Below are positions 46,779-60,478 of a DNA stretch of 64,000 bases, one piece after another. The notes under the pieces are model-generated. The model was not told where the DNA came from and ran no database searches. It worked only from the letters and a program-made list of their open reading frames with translations. Position numbers and translations under genes: made by a program. Source of the DNA: Phytophthora colocasiae (lineage: Eukaryota > Oomycota > Peronosporomycetes > Peronosporales > Peronosporaceae). Position 1 is the stretch's first letter. Each line of letters begins with the position of its first letter. The stretch is taken from assembly GCA_018806915.1 (NCBI GenBank), contig JAGKQI010000103.1, positions 2,086,715 to 2,150,714 on the forward strand, given 5' to 3'.

Positions 46779-49700
46779 TGCATTTGATTTTTTCTATCTT
46801 TTTTCGGCCCTTCACCAACGCATCGGCACATGCGCTTCTGGTGGCCGGATTGGGAGCCCCGGGAGCGCTCTCCGTCTACCGACAGTGAGTGCTCCACGGC
46901 CAGCCACTCCAGCTTCGCCAGCGACGCGTCTTTTTATAGCGCGTCGTCTGGCGAGGCTGTACGAGACGGGGCAGTGGATCCGCTGGCGGATCCACTAGTG
47001 GGTCCACCAGCGGATCCACTAGGGCTAGGCCTTCACACTTTTGCCCCCGTTTTGAGCTCTCGCGAGCCCGAAACGGCGCCGCCGGAGGCTCCACGCGCGC
47101 CACCGCTGCTCAGCGACGGCGTGGAGCCCGGCGCTGAAATTTCAGCCAGGGGTGGGCAACCCTCTGGTCTCGGCGTCCACCAAGCGGCATCGCGGGCCGG
47201 GCCCTCTGTCGCCCAAACGGGCACCCGGTCTACGGCTGCACCGCCGCGTCGTTTCGGCGCCGCTGCGCCCGTCCACCGTCCCCCGGGCCCTCCCACTTCA
47301 GGGCCGGGGCCTCCTATACTCGGCCTGAGTATGGGAGGATCCCTGCTCGCTCAGGCGACAGCTTCCGCCTCCGGCTTCGAAGCCGCCGCCTCGGCCGAGG
47401 CTGGCGCCGCCCAGGAGGGCGCCGCGAACGACGGCTCCCGTGGAGCCCCAAGACCGCCCCCGGACCCCCAAGCGCGCCGTTCGGCTTCTCAAGACCCCCG
47501 CCTCGCCTCTCCGCCGCTCGGCGCCGCCCTGCCTGCCTCCTGTGGTCGATTTTCACCCGGCAGGGCGGGCGGCATGCTGCCCGATTGGGTAGCGCCGCGA
47601 GACGGCCTCCTCTCGGCCTCTCCGCCTCCGACGGCCGTCCAAGCGCGCCGTTCGGCTGCTCAAGACCCGCTGCCAGCCCCTCCCAGCCTCCTGTCGCCGC
47701 CCCACCAGCCCTGCGTTTGATGAAATTCTACCCGGCAGGGCGGGCGGCATGCTGTCCGACAGGCCAGCACCAGGGGCGGCGCTCGTAGCCGCCACGGCTC
47801 GCGCTCTAGCGGCCTCCACCGCGACCAAGGACGGCCCCAGTGACAGCAGCGACGACGACGACGGGCAAGACGACGCCGCCGCCGCTCCTGTGCCGCTCCA
47901 AGACCCCGCGAATGATGGCTACCCACCCGGCAGGGCGGCAGGAATGCTGCCCGCCGGTGGAGTAGCCATCATGACAGCAGACCGAGCTTCTGCGGCCGGC
48001 GCCGCCGCCAACCAGCACCGCCGTGCACCTGGCGATGACGGCGCCGCCTCGCCGGGCAAGACCGCCGCCGCCAAGACCTCCAAGGACCTCGCGAGTGTGT
48101 CGCCCATACCCGGCAGGGCGGGCGGCATGCTCGCCGACGGTGACGCCTCTGAGTTCGCCGCCACCACCCAAGTCTCCGCCGCAGCTGTGGCTGCTGCTGC
48201 TCATCGAGTCGCAGCAGTCGCAGCTGCACAAGCACCTCCTTCTGGACGCGCCGCCGTGGAGCACCACGCACGCGCTGAGCCGCCTCAAGACCAAGAAACT
48301 TCGGCTCGCGCGCGCGTGGAGCTTCAAGACAGCGACGCAACCAGCAGGAGTGGACGCTATACGCCCGGCGGAGATGAGGCCAAGACCGAGGACAGCGACG
48401 CAGTGGCAGCACAGCTCAAGGCCGCCCAAGCAGCACCGGGACCAAGACCCCAGCACCACACGCCGAACATCGGCTCCCTGGACCCGGTGCTGGCAGTGTA
48501 CGCGCACAACGCCTCTGCATTCTCTTGCGCGTTGTGCACGCACACTGCCCGCGACCTCGCTGCCCTCACCAAGCACCGCCACTCAGCACACCGCCGCATC
48601 CGCTTCGTGGATCACTTCCACAGCGGGTGTACGTGCGGCATCGGCTTCCGGTCGCGCGCGGCAGCCACGAGACATGCTCAAGCCTGTGCACACAGCGCAC
48701 ATACCGCCGTGACTGTCGCGCGCGATTCGGCCTCCAGTGTGCCCCATGTCGATAGCGAAGAGGAGGACCTTGTACCCTCCGGTCCTCTCCTCGCGGCAGC
48801 ATCTGCAGCTGCAGCAGCCGCATCAAGTGACACTGCAGCTGCAGAGGCTGCCACCCTGCAGAGCGCCGTGCCCACCGCCACTCCTGGGCTCCTGTACGCC
48901 CCCCACGTACTGGAGCCACCCCCGCCCCCCCCCGAGCATCGAGCTTCCGGCAAACGCCGCCGCCTGAACCCGACGACCGACCATCAGCAGCAGCAACCGC
49001 TGGGCCTGGACGTACTGATGCAGGCACAAGAGGAGGAGCTGTTCGAGGACGTGGAGATGGAGGCGGAACCGACGGAGACGCACACCTCGACGACCACGAC
49101 CACGACCACCGCCACGTCCAAGCCGACACGCTGGGGCCCGCACCCCAAGGCAGTGGCAGCTGCAGCAATCGCACAGTTGGTCACTGGTGAGGCTGCGGCT
49201 GCACCTGCACCGTCGCGGCGAGATCGACGGCCGGTGCACCAGCAACACGCATCCTCGCGTTCGCGGTGGGGTCCACGGCATCGGGCTGTCGGCGCTGCAG
49301 CGATAGCGTCGCTGGCCACCGGCCTACCGACCACGGCAGCCCCAGTTTCTCGCCCGAACAAGACCGATGAAGGACGGCGTCGCCTCCAGACACGATGGGG
49401 ACCCAAGGTGTGCATCCCACGTGCTGCACGCCGCTCCAGCATCAAGGTGGGGACCTCCACGCGCGGCAGGCCTTCGGCCAACTTCCTGCCAGCGCCTCCG
49501 GGGCCACTGGCCAACTTCCGGAGCCTGTGGAGACCAACACCACGACGGAAACGGACGCAGACGACGGACTAGCACCGTCGGACCCGTGGATACTTCGCTT
49601 CGACGGCGCGTGCAGACGCAACCCCGGACCGGGTGGAGCCGGAGCCGCGCTGTTCAACCCGAGTGGGGCCGTCGCGTGGACGTGCTCGCACTACATGCCA

Positions 49701-52700
49701 AGCAGCAGCGAAACGAACAATACTGCAGAATACACGGCGCTGCTGCTTGAGTGCGAAGTGCTGTTCACCACGGTGCCCAGGACCTGGTAATCGAGGGTGA
49801 CAGCCACCTTGTGGTGGCGCAGGTCAAGGGCTCTTTCGCATGCAGGAATGCACAGCGCCTCCGCCAGCTCCGGAACCGGGTGCGTCACGTGTTACGCTCG
49901 CTACAGTCGCACACGCTCCGACATATCGACAGGAAGGCTAACGCGCACGCGGACCGGCTGGCTAACCGGGCGCTCGACCTCAAGCGAACGCTGACAGAGT
50001 GCGGCGAGCACCAGGCAGCAATGACGACCTGTGTCCAGCACGTGCTCCCTGAACGCCTGCAGCGAGAGCGGCCACCACCTGAAGCACGCGCCCCGAGAGC
50101 TCCTGCACCACTAGACGATGACAATGACGAGGACGAGGAGGTCGCAGCCGAGATTGCCGCGCGTGACGGAGGAGAGACGTTTCCTACACTTCCCATTGGC
50201 CCAGGATCTGCTCCAGCACGGCAGCCTCGACTGCGACTCCGCCTCCGGACTGAAGAAGAGCAGGACGCTGCAGCTGCAGCCCTCCAGGCTATGGCGGAGG
50301 ATTTGGCGTGCAAGGTCGTCGACGCTGACAGCTGGACCTCCGGTGAGGGCTACATCAGCGCCATCCCCGACCGCATCCGGTCAGTTCTCCAGCCGTACTC
50401 CACCGCACCACCAGCCAGATCCACACAGCGGCCGCACCAGCGCCGAAGCCGACCGCCACGCGTGACACGCAACCAGCGTGAGCATCGCCTCGACGAGGCC
50501 TTGGACGACATGCACGCCGTGCAGCGTGCAACACCGACGGACCGACGGACCGTGCAGAAGGCGCGTCGGCGTGTCGGCCGCGTGCGCACGTCAATGGCGA
50601 AACAGGAGCTGAGGCAGGCCTTCGCGAAGGATGAAGCAAAGTGTGTGGAGAGAATCTTGAAGAGCGGGACGGCCGAGACGGCAGCGGAAGAACACCCGGA
50701 AACGTGTCCGATCAGCGCGTCCGACCTCCACGACCACTTCACGAGCACCAGCACGGCACCGCGCACCGTTCCACTTCCTGCCCAACGAAGCGTGCGGCGA
50801 ACGATTCCGGCGTGCAATGGCCGGCATTGGACAACCACCCTCACGGCGCGACGCGCTCACGGACGACCTGACGGAGGATGAGGTGGAGGACCAGCTCGCA
50901 CGAACGACGGCAACATCCAGCCCGGGTCACGACGGCGTGGGCTACGACGTCTATAAGAAGTTCGCGGCGCAGCTACTGCCTCTCCTACACGCAGCATTTC
51001 AGTTCTGCTGGCGCCACCGCCGTGTACCCGCCTTGTGGAAGGTAGGTTTCGTCCGACTCGTCCACAAGAAAGGCAACCCGGGCGACCCAGCAAACTGGCG
51101 GCCGATCTGCCTGCAGACCGCCATCTACAAGCTCTACAGTGGCATACTGGCACAGCGGCTGTCCACGTACCTGGAGTGGAACGAGCTTCTGCCGATGGCG
51201 CAAAAGGGGTTCCGGGCATTCAACGGGTGCCACGAGCACAACTTCGTGGCGACCACGCTCTTGGACCAGACCCGCCGCATGCACCGCAAGCTGTACCAAG
51301 TCTGGTACGACTTGAGGAATGCGTTTGGCTCCGTCCACCAAGATATGCTCTGGTACGTGCTTCGCCAGCTCGGCGTCGAGCACGACTTCATTACGCGCTG
51401 CAGCAACATCTACCAAGACTCTTTCTTCGTGGTGGGGAACGCTGCGGACGGAGCGACGGATCCAGTGCGACAAGAGGTGGGTGTGTACCAAGGATGCCCG
51501 CTAAGCCCCCTCCTGTTCATCGCCGCACTCGTACCGCTCCTCCGTGCGCTCGAGCAGCTTGACGACGCTGGCGTCTCCCTGGCGGACGGCGTGCGGCCTT
51601 GCACTACCGCCTACGCGGATGACTTGAAGGTCTTCAGCGACAGCGCAGCAGGGATCAAGCGCTGCCACGCCGTCGTGAAGAACTTTCTCGAGTGGAGTGG
51701 ATTACGAGCTAACGCTACCAAGTGTGCAAGTCTTGCGGTGACCACGAACGCCCGCGGCAACCCGACCTGTGACGAGAGCGTGCGGCTGGAACTGCACGAC
51801 GAGGTCATCACCTCCCTCAGCCTCCACGACAGCTACAGATACCTGGGTGTGGGTGATGGCTTCGACCATGTGCGCCACCGCCTCCAGCTCGAACCCAAGC
51901 TCCAACAGATCAAGCGAGAGGCGGTGGCGCTGATGCAGTCAGGTCTGGCCGCGTGGCAGGTAGTCAAGGCACTCAAGACGTACGTCTACCCCAAGGTAGA
52001 GTACGCGCTCCGACACCTCCGCCCGCTCCAATCCCAACTGCAAGGCTTCGACAGAGCAGTGGCACGCGGCCTGCGCCACCTACTACGCCTGCCCCAGTCC
52101 GCCACCAGCGAAATTCTCTACGCCCCGACGTCGGCGGGCGGCCTGGGGTTGCAGCCTCTGGTTGAGATGCACCAGGCGTTGCAGGTGGCGCACGCCTGGC
52201 AGATGCTTCACTCAAGGACCCTGCAGTCGTGGCCGTCGCGAAGGCGCAGGTGGGTCAGGTGGTGCGCAAACGCTACCGCCTGCAGGAGGAGCATTGGCGA
52301 GGACGCGACGACGAGCTCGTGCGGTCGTTCCTCAACTCCGAGCTCGCCGCCTCGCCCCACGCAGAGAGGCTGCGGCGCAACGGGGACATCGGGTCGTTGT
52401 GGACGGACGTACAGCGCACGCTTTGCGTCCTCCACCTCGACCTGACCGTGCAAGCCGACCGCGACGGCCACGACGAGCTGGCACTTCGCGTGCCGCACCA
52501 CACCAAGTGGCTTGACCACAAGACTGTGTTGCGGCACGTGAAGTTGCACATGAAGATACGCCACCAGACCCGGTGGAAGGGCCTGGTTGACCAAGGCAAG
52601 ACGGTGCGTGTGCACGGCGGCCTCGGAGCCAAGTTCGTGACGACGGGGGCGGGCCTTTCGGACGCGGAGCACCGGTTCGGTATCATGGCCCGCCTCAACC

Positions 52701-53557
52701 AAGTCGACACGAACGCCGTCCTCAAGCGCAAGCGGCTGCGGTCTAACAAGACCTGCAGGGACCCGACCTGCTCCTCGGCCGAGACGCTGGCCCACGCTCT
52801 CAACCACTGCTCGTCCAACATGGACGCCATCCGCCAGCGCCACGACGACGCCTTGGAGCAGATCGGGTCCAAGATCCGCGGCGCACTTGAGCGCGCCAAG
52901 TCAAGCACAGAGCTGCGTCTGAACCAGACGGTGCCTGAGTATACAGGCGCAGCTCTGCGGCCCGACATCGTCCTGCGGAACGTGACTGCCAAGAAGATGG
53001 TGATCGCCGACTTGGCAATCACGTTCGAGGATCACGCGGCCGGCGCCCGCCACTCCTCGCTGCAACTCAGCCACGACTACAAGACACTCAAGTACCAACC
53101 TATCGTGGCCGAGTTGCGGGTGCAGGGGTGGCAGGTGCAGACCGCGGCGATTGTGTACGGGTCGCTGGGCTCCGTGCAGCCCAGCAACTTCAAGACGTAC
53201 ACCGAGAAGTTGAAGTTGCACAAGCGCGAGGCTCGACAACTGGACCTTCAGTTGTCGAGCCACTGCATCCGTGCCAGTCACCGCATCTGGGGCTGGCACT
53301 GCCGGCGCCACCGCGAAGGACAAAGAAGCGGCAACGCCTCGCGAGCACCGCGTGGGTCTGGGGGGACCCCGCGACGCGCATCGCAGGCAAGGGCACGGCG
53401 ATAAGCTGGTCTTTTGACCGACAGGGCACTACCCAGGTAGGGAACCGCCCTTCAGAAACCCAGGAAGATACGAACACCCTCCCTTTAGTGACATACATAT
53501 TTTAGGCTACATTTCAGTTACGGAGAGGTTACTAACTGGTAAATACGAACACATATT
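46779..53557 (+). mobile_element. Utopia-type retrotransposon, copy 6 (subfamily B with A-like 5' patches)
   Basis: The 3' part is subfamily B, but the N-terminal patch GQPSGLGVHQAAS...STAAPP (about 47155-47250) matches subfamily A instead of the B type seen in copies 3-5, a sign of gene conversion between subfamilies. The leader differs at one base (CGGCACATG instead of CGGCGCATG), shared with copy 7. 3' UTR about 53405-53557. Confidence 0.9.
46830..53404 (+). pseudogene. Utopia polyprotein, copy 6 (about five frame breaks)
   Basis: Segments: 46830-~47690; 47749-~49437; 49395-49748 (RNase H start); 49751-~50750; 50817-~52213 (542-residue ORF with the whole RT core); and 52229-53404 (CCHC and RLE). 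Breaks lie near 47690, 49440-49470 (one insertion and two G lost), 49748, 50745-50775 (a short replaced stretch) and 52213. The G loss at ~49748 and the C loss at ~52213 are the same changes as in copy 3. Confidence 0.85.
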
Positions 53558-53704
53558 CTGTTCTAATCAGTGTGAAAACTGGTTTTCTCCATTTTTGGAG
53601 TGCTTTTTCACATTCATTTTTGGACTTCCCGTGCCGACCAGCTTGCTGGGCGTGGACGGGACGGTCTCCGAGGTCTTTCACCCACACCTCGTGAGGCCAA
53701 CTAC
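53558..53704 (+). pseudogene. 5'-truncated U2 snRNA, junction of copies 6/7
   Basis: U2 nt 40 to the 3' end, by eye identical to the others. Confidence 0.9.
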
Positions 53705-56700
53705 TGCATTTGATTTTTTCTATCTTTTTTCGGCCCTTCACCAACGCATCGGCACATGCGCTTCTGGTGGCCGGATTGGGAGCCCCGGGAGCGCTCTCCG
53801 TCTACCGACAGTGAGTGCTCCACGGCCAGCCACTCCAGCTTCGCCAGCGACGCGTCTTTTTATAGCGCGTCGTCTGGCGAGGCTGTACGAGACGGGGCAG
53901 TGGATCCGCTGGCGGATCCACTAGTGGGTCCACCAGCGGATCCACTAGGGCTAGGCCTTCACACTTTTGCCCCCGTTTTGAGCTCTCGCGAGCCCGAAAC
54001 GGCGCCGCCGGAGGCTCCACGCGCGCCACCGCTGCTCAGCGACGGCGTGGAGCCCGGCGCTGAAATTTTGGCCAGGGGTGGGCAACCCTCTGGTCTCGGC
54101 GTCCACCAAGCGGCATCGCGGGCCGGGCCCTCTGTCGCCCAAACGGGCACCCGGTCTGCGGCTGCACCGCCGCGTCGTTTCGGCGCCGCTGCGCCCGTCC
54201 ACCGTCCCCCGGGCCCTCCCACTTCAGGGCCGGGGCCTCCTATACTCGGCCTGAGTATGGGAGGATCCCTGCTCGCTCAGGCGACAGCTTCCGCCTCCGG
54301 CTTCGAAGCCGCCGCCTCGGCCGAGGCTGGCGCCGCCCAGGAGGGCGCCGCGAACGACGGCTCCTGTGGAGCCCCAAGACCGCCCCCGGACCCCCAAGCG
54401 CGCCGTTCGGCTTCTCAAGACCCCCGCCTCGCCTCTCCGCCGCTCGGCGCCGCCCTGCCTGCCTCCTGTGGTCGAATCTCACCCGGCAGGGCGGGCGGCA
54501 TGCTGCCCGATTGGGTAGCGCCGCGAGACGGCCTCCACTCAGCCTCTCCGCCTCCGACGGCCGTCCAAGCGCGCCGTTCGGCTGACCAAGACCTGCTGCC
54601 AGCCTCCCAGCCTCCTGTCGCCGCCCCACCAGCCCTCACTGATGAAATTCTACCCGGCAGGGCGGGCGGCATGCTGTCCGACAGGCCAGCACCAGGGGCA
54701 GCGCTCGTAGCCGCCACGGCTCGCGCTCTAGCGGCCTCCACCGCGACCAAGGACGGCCCCAGCGACAGCAGCGACGACGACGACGGGCAAGACGACGCCG
54801 CCGCCGCTCCTGTGCCGCCCCAAGACCCCGCGAATGATGGCTACCCACCCGGCAGGGCGGCAGGAATGCTGCCCGCCGGTGGAGTAGCCATCATGACAGC
54901 AGACCGAGCTTCTGCGGCCGGCGCCGCCGCCAACCAGCACCGCCGTGCACCTGGCGATGACGGCGCCGCCTCGCCGGGCAAGACCGCCGCCGCCAAGACC
55001 TCCAAGGACCTCGCGAGTGTGTCGCCCATACCCGGCAGGGCGGGCGGCATGCTCGCCGACGGTGACGCCTCTGCGTTCGCCGCCACCGCTCAAGTCTCCG
55101 CCGCTGCTGTGGCTGCTGCTGCTCATCGAGTCGCAGCAGTCGCAGCTGCACAAGCACCTCCTTCTGGACGCGCCGCCGTGGAGCACCACGCGCGCGCAGA
55201 GCCGCATCAAGACCAAGAAACTTCGGCTCGCACGCGCGTGGAGCTTCAAGACAGCGACGCAACCAGCAGGAGTGGACGCTATACGCCCGGCGGAGACGAG
55301 GCCAAGACCGAGGACAGCGACGCAGTGGCAGCACAGCCCAAGGCCGCCCAAGCAGCACCGGGACCAAGACCCCAGCACCACACGCCGAACATCGGCTCCC
55401 TGGACCCGGTGCTGGCAGTGTACGCGCACAACGCCTCTGCATTCTCTTGCGCGTTGTGCACGCACACTGCCCGCGACCTCGCTGCCCTCACCAAGCACCG
55501 CCACTCAGCACACCGCCGCATCCGCTTCGTGGATCACTTCCACAGCGGGTGTACGTGCGGCATCGGCTTCCGGTCGCGCGCGGCAGCCACGAGACATGCT
55601 CAAGCCTGTGCACACAGCGCACATACCGCCGTGACTGTCGCGCGCGATTCGGCCTCCAGTGTGCCCCATGTCGATAGCGAAGAGGAGGACCTTGTACCCT
55701 CCGGTCCTCTCCTCGCGGCAGCATCTGCAGCTGCAGCAGCCGCATCAAGTGACACTGCAGCTGCAGAGGCTGCCACCCTGCAGAGCGCCGTGCCCACCGC
55801 CACTCCTGGGCTCCTGTACGCCCCCCACGTACTGGAGCCACCCCCGCCACCTCCAGAGCATCGAGCTTCCGGCAAACGCCGCCGCCTGAACCCGACGACC
55901 GACCATCAGCAGCAGCAACCGCTGGGCCTGGACGTACTGATGCAGGCACAAGAGGAGGAGCTGTTCGAGGACGTGGAGATGGAGGCGGAACCGACGGAGA
56001 CGCACACCTCGACGACCACGACCACGACCACCGCCACGTCCAAGCCGACACGCTGGGGCCCGCACCCCAAGGCAGTGGCAGCTGCAGCAATCGCACAGTT
56101 GGTCACTGGTGAGGCTGCGGCTGCACCTGCACCGTCGCGGCGAGATCGACGGCCGGTGCACCAGCAACACGCATCCTCGCGTTCGCGGTGGGGTCCACGG
56201 CATCGGGCTGTCGGCGCTGCAGCGATAGCGTCGCTGGCCACCGGCCTACCGACCACGGCAGCCCCAGTTTCTCGCCCGAACAAGACCGATGAAGGACGGC
56301 GTCGCCTCCAGACACGATGGGGACCCAAGGTGTGCATCCCACGTGCTGCACGCCGCTCCAGATCAAGGTGGGGACCTCCACGCGCGGCAGGGGCCTTCGG
56401 CCAACTTCCTGCCAGCGCCTCCGGGGCCACTGGCCAACTTCCGGAGCCTGTGGAGACCAACACCACGACGGAAACGGACGCAGACGACGGACTAGCACCG
56501 TCGGACCCGTGGATACTTCGCTTCGACGGCGCGTGCAGACGCAACCCCGGACCGGGTGGAGCCGGAGCCGCGCTGTTCAACCCGAGTGGGGCCGTCGCGT
56601 GGACGTGCTCGCACTACATGCCAAGCAGCAGCGAAACGAACAATACTGCAGAATACACGGCGCTGCTGCTTGGAGTGCGAAGTGCTGTTCACCACGGTGC

Positions 56701-59700
56701 CCAGGACCTGGTAATCGAGGGTGACAGCCACCTTGTGGTGGCGCAGGTCAAGGGCTCTTTCGCATGCAGGAACCAGCGCCTCCGCCAGCTCCGGAACCGG
56801 GTGCGTCACGTGTTACGCTCGCTACAGTCGCACACGCTCCGACATATCGACAGGAAGGCTAACGCGCACGCGGACCGGCTGGCTAACCGGGCGCTCGACC
56901 TCAAGCGAACGCTGACAGAGTGCGGCGAGCACCAGGCAGCAATGACGACCTGTGTCCAGCACGTGCTCCCTGAACGCCTGCAGCGAGAGCGGCCACCACC
57001 TGAAGCACGCGCCCCGAGAGCTCCTGCACCACTAGACGATGACAATGACGAGGACGAGGAGGTCGCAGCCGAGATTGCCGCGCGTGACGGAGGAGAGACG
57101 TTTCCTACACTTCCCATTGGCCCAGGATCTGCTCCAGCACGGCAGCCTCGACTGCGACTCCGCCTCCGGACTGAAGAAGAGCAGGACGCTGCAGCTGCAG
57201 CCCTCCAGGCTATGGCGGAGGATTTGGCGTGCAAGGTCGTCGACGCTGACAGCTGGACCTCCGGTGAGGGCTACATCAGCGCCATCCCCGACCGCATCCG
57301 GTCAGTTCTCCAGCCGTACTCCACCGCACCACCAGCCAGATCCACACAGCGGCCGCACCAGCGCCGAAGCCGACCGCCACGCGTGACACGCAACCAGCGT
57401 GAGCATCGCCTCGACGAGGCCTTGGACGACATGCACGCCGTGCAGCGTGCAACACCGACGGACCGACGGACCGTGCAGAAGGCGCGTCGGCGTGTCGGCC
57501 GCGTGCGCACGTCAATGGCGAAACAGGAGCTGAGGCAGGCCTTCGCGAAGGATGAAGCAAAGTGTGTGGAGAGAATCTTGAAGAGCGGGACGGCCGAGAC
57601 GGCAGCGGAAGAACACCCGGAAACGTGTCCGATCAGCGCGTCCGACCTCCACGACCACTTCACGAGCGTCAACACACCGCGCATCAACTTCCTGCCCAAC
57701 GAAGCGTGCGGCGAACGATTCCGGCGTGCAATGGCCGGCATTGGACAACCACCCTCACGGCGCGACGCGCTCACGGACGACCTGACGGAGGATGAGGTGG
57801 AGGACCAGCTCGCACGAACGACGGCAACATCCAGCCCGGGTCACGACGGCGTGGGCTACGACGTCTATAAGAAGTTCGCGGCGCAGCTACTGCCTCTCCT
57901 ACACGCAGCATTTCAGTTCTGCTGGCGCCACCGCCGTGTACCCGCCTTGTGGAAGGTAGGTTTCGTCCGACTCGTCCACAAGAAAGGCAACCCGGGCGAC
58001 CCAGCAAACTGGCGGCCGATCTGCCTGCAGACCGCCATCTACAAGCTCTACAGTGGCATACTGGCACAGCGGCTGTCCACGTACCTGGAGGAACGAGCTT
58101 CTGCCGATGGCGCAAAAGGGGTTCCGGGCATTCAACGGGTGCCACGAGCACAACTTCGTGGCGACCACGCTCTTGGACCAGACCCGCCGCATGCACCGCA
58201 AGCTGTACCAAGTCTGGTACGACTTGAGGAATGCGTTTGGCTCCGTCCACCAAGATATGCTCTGGTACGTGCTTCGCCAGCTCGGCGTCGAGCACGACTT
58301 CATTACGCGCTGCAGCAACATCTACCAAGACTCTTTCTTCGTGGTGGAGGAACGCTGCGGACGGAGCGACGGATCCAGTGCGACAAGAGGTGGGTGTGTA
58401 CCAAGGATGCCCGCTAAGCCCCTCCTGTTCATCGCCGCACTCGTACCGCTCCTCCGTGCGCTCGAGCAGCTTGACGACGCTGGCGTCTCCCTGGCGGACG
58501 GCGTGCGGCCTTGCACTACCGCCTACGCGGATGACTTGAAGGTCTTCAGCGACAGCGCAGCAGGGATCAAGCGCTGCCACGCCGTCGTGAAGAACTTTCT
58601 CGAGTGGAGTGGATTACGAGCTAACGCTACCAAGTGTGCAAGTCTTGCGGTGACCACGAACGCCCGCGGCAACCCGACCTGTGACGAGAGCGTGCGGCTG
58701 GAACTGCACGACGAGGTCATCACCTCCCTCAGCCTCCACGACAGCTACAGATACCTGGGTGTGGGTGATGGCTTCGACCATGTGCGCCACCGCCTCCAGC
58801 TCGAACCCAAGCTCCAACAGATCAAGCGAGAGGCGGTGGCGCTGATGCAGTCAGGCCTGGCCGCGTGGCAGGTAGTCAAGGCACTCAAGACGTACGTCTA
58901 CCCCAAGGTAGAGTACGCGCTCCGACACCTCCGCCCGCTCCAATCCCAACTGCAAGGCTTCGACAGAGCAGTGGCACGCGGCCTGCGCCACCTACTACGC
59001 CTGCCCCAGTCCGCCACCAGCGAAATTCTCTACGCCCCGACGTCGGCGGGCGGCCTGGGGTTGCAGCCTCTGGTTGAGATGCACCAGGCGTTGCAGGTGG
59101 CGCACGCCTGGCAGATGCTTCACTCCAGGACCCTGCAGTCGTGGCCGTCGCGAAGGCGCAGGTGGGTCAGGTGGTGCGCAAACGCTACCGCCTGCAGGAG
59201 GAGCATTGGCGAGGACGCGACGACGAGCTCGTGCGGTCGTTCCTCAACTCCGAGCTCGCCGCCTCGCCCCACGCAGAGAGGCTGCGGCGCAACGGGGACA
59301 TCGGGTCGTTGTGGACGGACGTACAGCGCACGCTTTGCGTCCTCCACCTCGACCTGACCGTGCAAGCCGACCGCGACGGCCACGACGAGCTGGCACTTCG
59401 CGTGCCGCACCACACCAAGTGGCTTGACCACAAGACTGTGTTGCGGCACGTGAAGTTGCACATGAAGATACGCCACCAGACCCGGTGGAAGGGCCTGGTT
59501 GACCAAGGCAAGACGGTGCGTGTGCACGGCGGCCTCGGAGCCAAGTTCGTGACGACGGGGGCGGGCCTTTCGGACGCGGAGCACCGGTTCGGTATCATGG
59601 CCCGCCTCAACCAAGTCGACACGAACGCCGTCCTCAAGCGCAAGCGGCTGCGGTCTAACAAGACCTGCAGGGACCCGACCTGCTCCTCGGCCGAGACGCT

Positions 59701-60478
59701 GGCCCACGCTCTCAACCACTGCTCGTCCAACATGGACGCCATCCGCCAGCGCCACGACGACGCCTTGGAGCAGATCGGGTCCAAGATCCGCGGCGCACTT
59801 GAGCGCGCCAAGTCAAGCACAGAGCTGCGTCTGAACCAGACGGTGCCTGAGTATACAGGCGCAGCTCTGCGGCCCGACATCGTCCTGCGGAACGTGACTG
59901 CCAAGAAGATGGTGATCGCCGACTTGGCAATCACGTTCGAGGATCACGCGACCGGCGCCCGCCACTCCTCGCTGCAACTCAGCCACGACTACAAGACACT
60001 CAAGTACCAACCTATCGTGGCCGAGTTGCGGGTGCAGGGTGGCAGGTGCAGACCGCGGCGATTGTGTACGGGTCGCTGGGCTCCGTGCAGCCCAGCAACT
60101 TCAAGACGTACACCGAGAAGTTGAAGTTGCACAAGCGCGAGGCTCGACAACTGGACCTCCAGTGGTCGAGCCACAGCATCCGTGCCAGTCACCGCATCTG
60201 GGGCTGGCACTGCCGGCGCCACCGCGAAGGACAAAGAAGCGGCAACGCCTCGCGAGCACCGCGTGGGTCTGGGGGGACCCCGCGACGCGCATCGCAGGCA
60301 AGGGCACGGCGATAAGCTGGTCTTTTGACCGACAGGGCACTACCCAGGTAGGGAACCGCCCTTCAGAAACCCAGGAAGATACGAACACCCTCCCTTTAGT
60401 GACATACATATTTTAGGCTACATTTCAGTCACGGAGAGGTTACTAACTGGTAAATACGAACACATATTCTGTTCTAAT
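53705..60478 (+). mobile_element. Utopia-type retrotransposon, copy 7 (subfamily B)
   Basis: By substitutions closest to copy 6 in the 3' half (VAQV in RNase H, CGCCACCAG). The N-terminus mixes B-type (EILARGGQ) and A-type (SGLGVHQ) patches. 3' UTR 60316-60478. Confidence 0.9.
53756..60315 (+). pseudogene. Utopia polyprotein, copy 7 (best subfamily B reference)
   Basis: One 1,553-residue ORF (53756-58417) runs unbroken through the N-terminal repeats, zinc fingers (from 55448), four RWGP repeats (~56049-56370), RNase H (FDGA Asp at 56525) and into RT. Breaks follow near 58091 (two G lost), ~58347 (+1) compensated at ~58420 (-1), ~59127 (A lost) and ~60038 (G lost). RT YADD is at 58524-58535. 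The restriction-like endonuclease shows PD at 59873-59878, then 14 residues, then Asp 59921. It is the best template for the subfamily B protein. Confidence 0.88.
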
